Below are positions 60,205-64,000 of a stretch of 64,000 nt of DNA, piece after piece. The stretch spans positions 1,364,001-1,428,000 of the forward strand of contig JAMXSV010000006.1 in assembly GCA_027559495.1 (NCBI GenBank). Reading direction: 5' to 3'. The position numbers and the translations under genes are program-made. Position 1 is the first letter of the stretch; every line of letters starts with the position of its first letter. The notes under the pieces are model-generated. The model was given only the letters and a program-made list of their open reading frames with translations, had not been told where the DNA came from and did not search any database. The DNA comes from Aurifilum marmelostoma. Its lineage: Eukaryota; Ascomycota; Sordariomycetes; Diaporthales; Cryphonectriaceae.

Positions 60205-61220
60205 AAGAGGACACTATTATTAGCATTGTCGACCCGATCACTATCATGCCGGGGGAACCCATCTCATCTCGATGGGTCCGGAATTGGCCGGTCAGAAGTA
60301 AGTCGACTTGTCCTTTTTTTTGTGAACTTTCCCAGAGTCTCAACCTAACTTGCCGGTCTTAGGGCGCCACGTTTATCGTAGCTGGGCCGTTGCTGAAGGC
60401 ATTGCAATGAGTAGATACTAGGATATGTTCTCCCTACTGCGGTCAAGGAGGATTGCCGAGCATCGTGATTAAGTAGTCAACATCGGCGTTTTTGTGGTCC
60501 GACATGGTCATGGGCTCTTCCAGTATAGGGCTTAGTTTTTACGGAGGCGTCTGTCGACGAGGATGGATATGCCTGTCGATAATAGATACGGACCAGTTTG
60601 CCCGGAGCACGCCACCAATAGAGTGAATGATGGCTGTACGTACAATACACTATGTCATCCTACAGTGCTCTTTATTGCCACAAAGTACATGATAGCAATG
60701 GTACTCAACGCGTGTAGGGAAGAAGCAAACACCTGACCGAAATTATTTTCATTTTTTTTTTGGTTGTGTCTCTGTGTGTATATGTGTTTGTCTGTCTTGA
60801 CAAGTACAAATATCGACATGCACTCAAAACCACTCGCTGTACTGCTCTCGTGCGAGCCATCGTACTTCCTTCTCCTCCTTGCTCTTATGATTGCGCTCCT
60901 ATAGTCCTTCATCCGCTGTCTGACTTTCGAGTGCGCTTGTCTCAATGTCGACGAGGCAAAAGTCCAAGTCTTTGGTCGAAGATGCTCGACACTTCTGATT
61001 GTGTGATGTATTGAACATGATGTAGTCGAAGTACTTCATTAATCTTCTTTATAGTTACAGTCGATTTGTGCCCGGGAGTTGGGCCCGGTCAGCTCGGAAG
61101 ACGCCATTCAGCTGTTCAAAGGGGATCACACACGCCCGCGGGGGAGAGAACTGCAGGAGTGCGTAACAGACACGTCTCCCCCGGCCTGTGGAAAGCCTGC
61201 AGCCGGGTGGGTAGGTCTCT
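60205..61220. other. Convergent intergenic region, GH47 to Ino4-like
   Basis: About 1 kb between converging genes; no gene recognised. The open frames are short and unbiased. Confidence 0.5.
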
Positions 61221-61876
61221 TCACGTTGCGGCCCCGCTCGACCCGTTGGCACCGGGAGAAGGGCTGTTTGGTGGTATCACGGAGGGGTCGAGGTTCTCTA
61301 CGTTGATCTGGCTTAGATCGATCCGCGTAACCCTATTCAGGAAAGTGTTAGAGAGGGGGAGGGGTAAAAAAAAAATTAAAAAAAAAAAAGGAGGGGGGGG
61401 GCGGGGGGGGGGGGGGAGAAAGAGTGATGACCCAGAGAGACACCTACCGCTTATACACATCATCCACGACGACACCCTTGGCCTCAATCTGGGCAATGAG
61501 GTCTTTGCGCTCCTGGATCTGCTGCAGGATGTGCTCGACGGTCCTGTTCAGCACGAGGCCCTCGGAGCGGCCCATGCCTTCGAGGCCGGGGACCATGTTG
61601 GACAGCTTGTCGAAGCCGTCGCGGATGGCCTGGCGGCGTTTTTGTTCTTGTTTTGACGGGGTGTGAGTATATATATTATGAAGAAGTACTACTGTTTTTG
61701 TGGGGAGGGAAAGGGGATGGGGGGGGGGGAGACAACGTACCACTGCTGATGTGGTTCTGGCGCTTTTGGGCCTCGGTCAGCCTGGGCTTGTTCTCGTCCT
61801 GGGCCTGGACTTCGGACATGCGGGCGTCGACTGTGCGGGCGTCTCGGAGGGGCGGGGACTGTTCTGGTTCTGACAT
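61221..61876 (-). CDS. Ino4-like bHLH transcription factor
   Basis: Three exons: 61876-61741, 61646-61448 and 61332-61221 (148 aa, close to yeast Ino4). The basic region is completed across intron 1: KRQNHISS joins EQKRRQAIRDGF. This gives the His-Glu-Arg pattern of E-box (CANNTG) binders. Helix 1, a loop (VPGLEGMGRSEG) and helix 2 (LNRTVEHILQQIQERKDLIAQIE) follow. Intron 1 (61647-61740) uses an AAG acceptor. Intron 2 (61333-61447) is built of C and T homopolymers and joins DDVYKR to VTRIDLSQINVENLDP. If that splice is missed, the frame stops immediately after VYKR. By analogy with Ino2/Ino4 it may control phospholipid genes; that is inference. Confidence 0.85.
61371..61417. repeat. A-rich and G-rich homopolymer tract in an intron
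   Basis: On the plus strand a run of A residues with one TT interruption is followed by a G9-C-G14 tract. It forms most of intron 2 of the minus-strand Ino4-like gene, where it reads as C then T tracts. Confidence 0.85.
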
Positions 61877-62568
61877 GTTGAGCTGGGGGCGGGTCTCCTC
61901 CTTGTCGTCGTCGTCGTCGGATCTCTCCGTGTCGTGTGTCTTTTGTTTTTGGTATGTGCAGGTGCTGATGTGTTGTGTGTGCTGGAAACCTTCTTCTCGG
62001 GCTTGCAGGGTCTATAGTCTCGTATTTGGGAAGTGTGCAGCGTGTTTCAAGTCTGAGAGAACGTGTCGTAGACAAGATTGTAGGTGGTTGAAAGTGAAAG
62101 GGTCGAGTAGGGGACGGACTCGAGCCCAAGCATGTGACAGAGGCTTACTGCAAGGGCCCGGGCGGACCCACCCCCGCACTTTTCCGGATGAGGCGAGCTG
62201 AGCTGCTGGTGGTCTCGTGCCTGTGGGGCGTGTGTTAGGTACTATGGTTATACTTGTACGCATCATACTGTGCATAGTGCTCTGGATCACAGCGCTTCAT
62301 GACATTATTTTCTGGCTATTGCTTGATCCGGATGGAGACCGAAGCATCAGTCTTGGACCTATGAGGATGGAACAGGTTGGTGGTACGGTGAGATGTAAGT
62401 GCCTTTTGTTCTTTGATTTTATCAATACGGTATAGGCTCCCTAAGCCAGTCACTGGCTTCATTTCACTTGTCGAGGCCTCTGGTCGACTTGTGGCTACCG
62501 AGCCACTTCAGACTCTAATATCTATCCTACACCCTCTGCAGTTTAGAGCCATCTTCGTCTACCAATGT
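61877..62568. other. Ino4-like upstream region / kinase 3' region
   Basis: 692 bp with no gene recognised. It should hold the promoter of the Ino4-like gene and the end of the kinase transcript. Confidence 0.5.
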
Positions 62569-63874
62569 CTATGCCGTCTGAGCAAGCACCCATTCCAACC
62601 AGCCTCTATCGTCTATTATAGATCTAACCCTGCCCTCCAGCCACTCTGTATTCCCCCAGAACCCCCAGCTGGCCTGAAACCTCAGCCAGTCCACCAGCGC
62701 CGCCTCCCAGTGCCGCACAAACGATTCCCACTCATACTCTCGCCCCGATACCTGCCGCAGTTTCTCCAGGTAGAAGCGCAGCAGCTTCTCTTCGCGCCCG
62801 TCCATGGGCTGCTTGTGCTGCACCCTGCCCAGGCTGAGCATCGACCGCGGCACGGAGCAGGTGAACAGCTTGGCCAGGTCGCAGACCCCGAGCCCTAGGC
62901 CGACGTACTGGAAGTCGAAGAAGGCAACCCTGTCGCCCTCCTCGCTGGTAAAGAGGTTCTCTGACTTGACATCTCCGTGGATCAGCGTCTCGTACGGCGA
63001 TTCTCCGGAAATGTGAGGCGCCAGCACCCGTGCCACGAGCTCCGCCAGCGACTCCTCCCGCCCGCTCACTGGCCGGCACAAGGCCTCGGACCACTCAGTC
63101 CCCTCGTCCTCACACAGGTCGGCATATTCGCCCCGCCTGGTTTGTAGGTACGTGTAGCCGCCATTGAGCCACACCCTCGCGGCTCTGGTGCCCCCGCCTG
63201 GTGCCGTTGTCGCAGCACCAGTAGCATTAGCATCTCTGACCACAGCGTCGCCGTGGCGCGCGAGGTGCTCCAACGGCGGCCTCACCAGCCCGCCATCCCG
63301 GTCAAGGGTACCAACTCGTGGCCACCAGTGTCCGTGAAACCCGGCCAGCCACCGCAGGGCACCGTAGACCTGCGCCTCGGCGAGAGCGGAGCGCTTCCCG
63401 CCCGCCACGGGGAACGTGGGGCGGAGGTCCGTAAGGAGCATGGCAGTCCTGAGGTCGACGTCGTCCGGACCCGAGCTCAGGCTCGCCTGACACGTCGCCA
63501 CCGCGATCTCTGGAGGCAGTTCCGAGGCAAGGTGCGTGTAGAACGAGAGCTCCACTTGGTAGGACAGCAGCTTGCGAACGTGGCCCTCGTCCGGCGTGGA
63601 GGACCCGCGACTAGCATGGGGGGGGCGAGATGTATTTCAGGATTAGCGAGACTTGCGATGATGACCTCTGTGCCCCTCCTTCCTTCTTCTTCTTCTGGTC
63701 GTCCTCAGGCAGTCCAGCAGCAACGGCGCTGTTGTCTATGGGGGCGGCGAGGATGTGGCAGATGTGGCCGTAGCCTGCCCATAGTGACTGTAGGTTGCGG
63801 CATGAGACCAGGCGCAGGTTCTGTCTTGCGAGCAGATCTGCAGCGACCTGCTCAATGTCGGCCTGCGACTGCAT
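62569..63874 (-). CDS. EcKL/aminoglycoside-phosphotransferase-like kinase, one +1 frame break
   Basis: Protein-kinase-like small-molecule kinase. Motifs are the catalytic loop LIHGDVKSENLF (HGDxxxxN) and the metal-binding DFQ (VAFFDFQYVGLGLGVCDLAKLF). The N-terminal lobe begins MQSQADIEQVAADLLARQNL (ATG at 63874). The reading frame is broken at a G8 run on the plus strand (63618-63625). In zero frame the N-terminal part stops shortly after. Skipping one base gives LKYISPPHASRGSSTPDEGHVRKLLSYQVELSFYTHL in two joined blocks, as expected for the family. The corrected length is exactly 435 codons with no intron. Substrate unknown; relatives phosphorylate choline, ecdysteroids or aminoglycosides. 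Downstream, in the same orientation, is the Ino4-like gene. Confidence 0.82.
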
Positions 63875-64000
63875 TCTGCCGGACGGAAATTGGGCAGGAG
63901 AGGGCGAAGAAGAAGGAGGAGGCAGGTGAGAGATGTTTAGAACAGCAGAACCTAATGTCTTTTCAGCATGAAGGAGACGAGACAAGATAGAACAGGCTCT
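63875..64000. promoter_or_regulatory. Upstream flank of the kinase gene, cut by window edge
   Basis: The open frame continues upstream of the chosen start to 63985, so an earlier start is possible, but this part is Ser/Pro-rich and lacks conserved features. The window ends here. Confidence 0.3.

Noticed and set aside
1..64000. CRISPR arrays, insertion sequences, operons, rRNA genes
   Set aside because: The DNA is eukaryotic nuclear. The tandem repeats are microsatellites without spacers, and no rRNA or complete transposon is visible.

Overview
This is a 64 kb piece of a filamentous ascomycete (Pezizomycotina, probably Sordariomycetes) nuclear genome. The genes are fungal housekeeping and fungal-lineage genes. 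Their introns are short (about 49-142 bp), with GTRNGN-type donors, CTNAC branch sites and YAG/AAG acceptors. Exons are GC3-rich, and intergenic DNA is crowded with microsatellites and homopolymers. I worked the gene models out by hand from open frames and splice sites; no search was run.

Layout. 1-9.8 kb is almost empty: one TATA-driven 49-residue Cys-rich ORF (2989-3138) and a ~6.6 kb stretch without a recognisable gene. 9.8-27.5 kb is a dense housekeeping block: RNA polymerase II subunit rpb1 (-), COMPASS subunit swd1 (-), tRNA-His guanylyltransferase thg1 (+), ubiquilin dsk2 (+), TORC1 regulator npr2 (+), mitochondrial tyrosyl-tRNA synthetase (-) and succinate dehydrogenase anchor sdh4 (+). 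The last two are divergent from a shared 423 bp region. 27.5-43.8 kb is sparse and accessory: an AT-rich gene-free island, a secreted DUF1254/DUF1214 protein, a Zn2Cys6 regulator with two frame breaks, and a GH18 chitinase-like protein that has lost its catalytic residues. 43.8-64 kb holds vps53 (GARP), a Cys-rich single-pass membrane protein, an 'acetylserotonin methyltransferase-like' fungal protein with two frame breaks, utp11, a GH47 alpha-1,2-mannosidase, an Ino4-like bHLH factor and an EcKL/APH-type kinase with one frame break.

The genes do not form one pathway. They cover transcription (rpb1, swd1), tRNA maturation and mitochondrial translation (thg1, TyrRS), respiration (sdh4), nutrient signalling (npr2), proteostasis (dsk2), Golgi traffic and glycosylation (vps53, GH47) and ribosome assembly (utp11).

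Main points for a second look: (1) thg1 has a 14-nt first exon, and retaining its first intron opens an in-frame upstream start that encodes a mitochondrial-presequence-like extension. (2) Five frame breaks in three accessory genes are all +1, all in G/C runs, and none is accompanied by any other lesion. (3) The GH18 protein has DGIDIVWR in place of DxxDxDxE. (4) rpb1 has a hidden terminal exon encoding the true CTD tip. No tRNA, rRNA, CRISPR array, intact transposon or recognisable virus was found.
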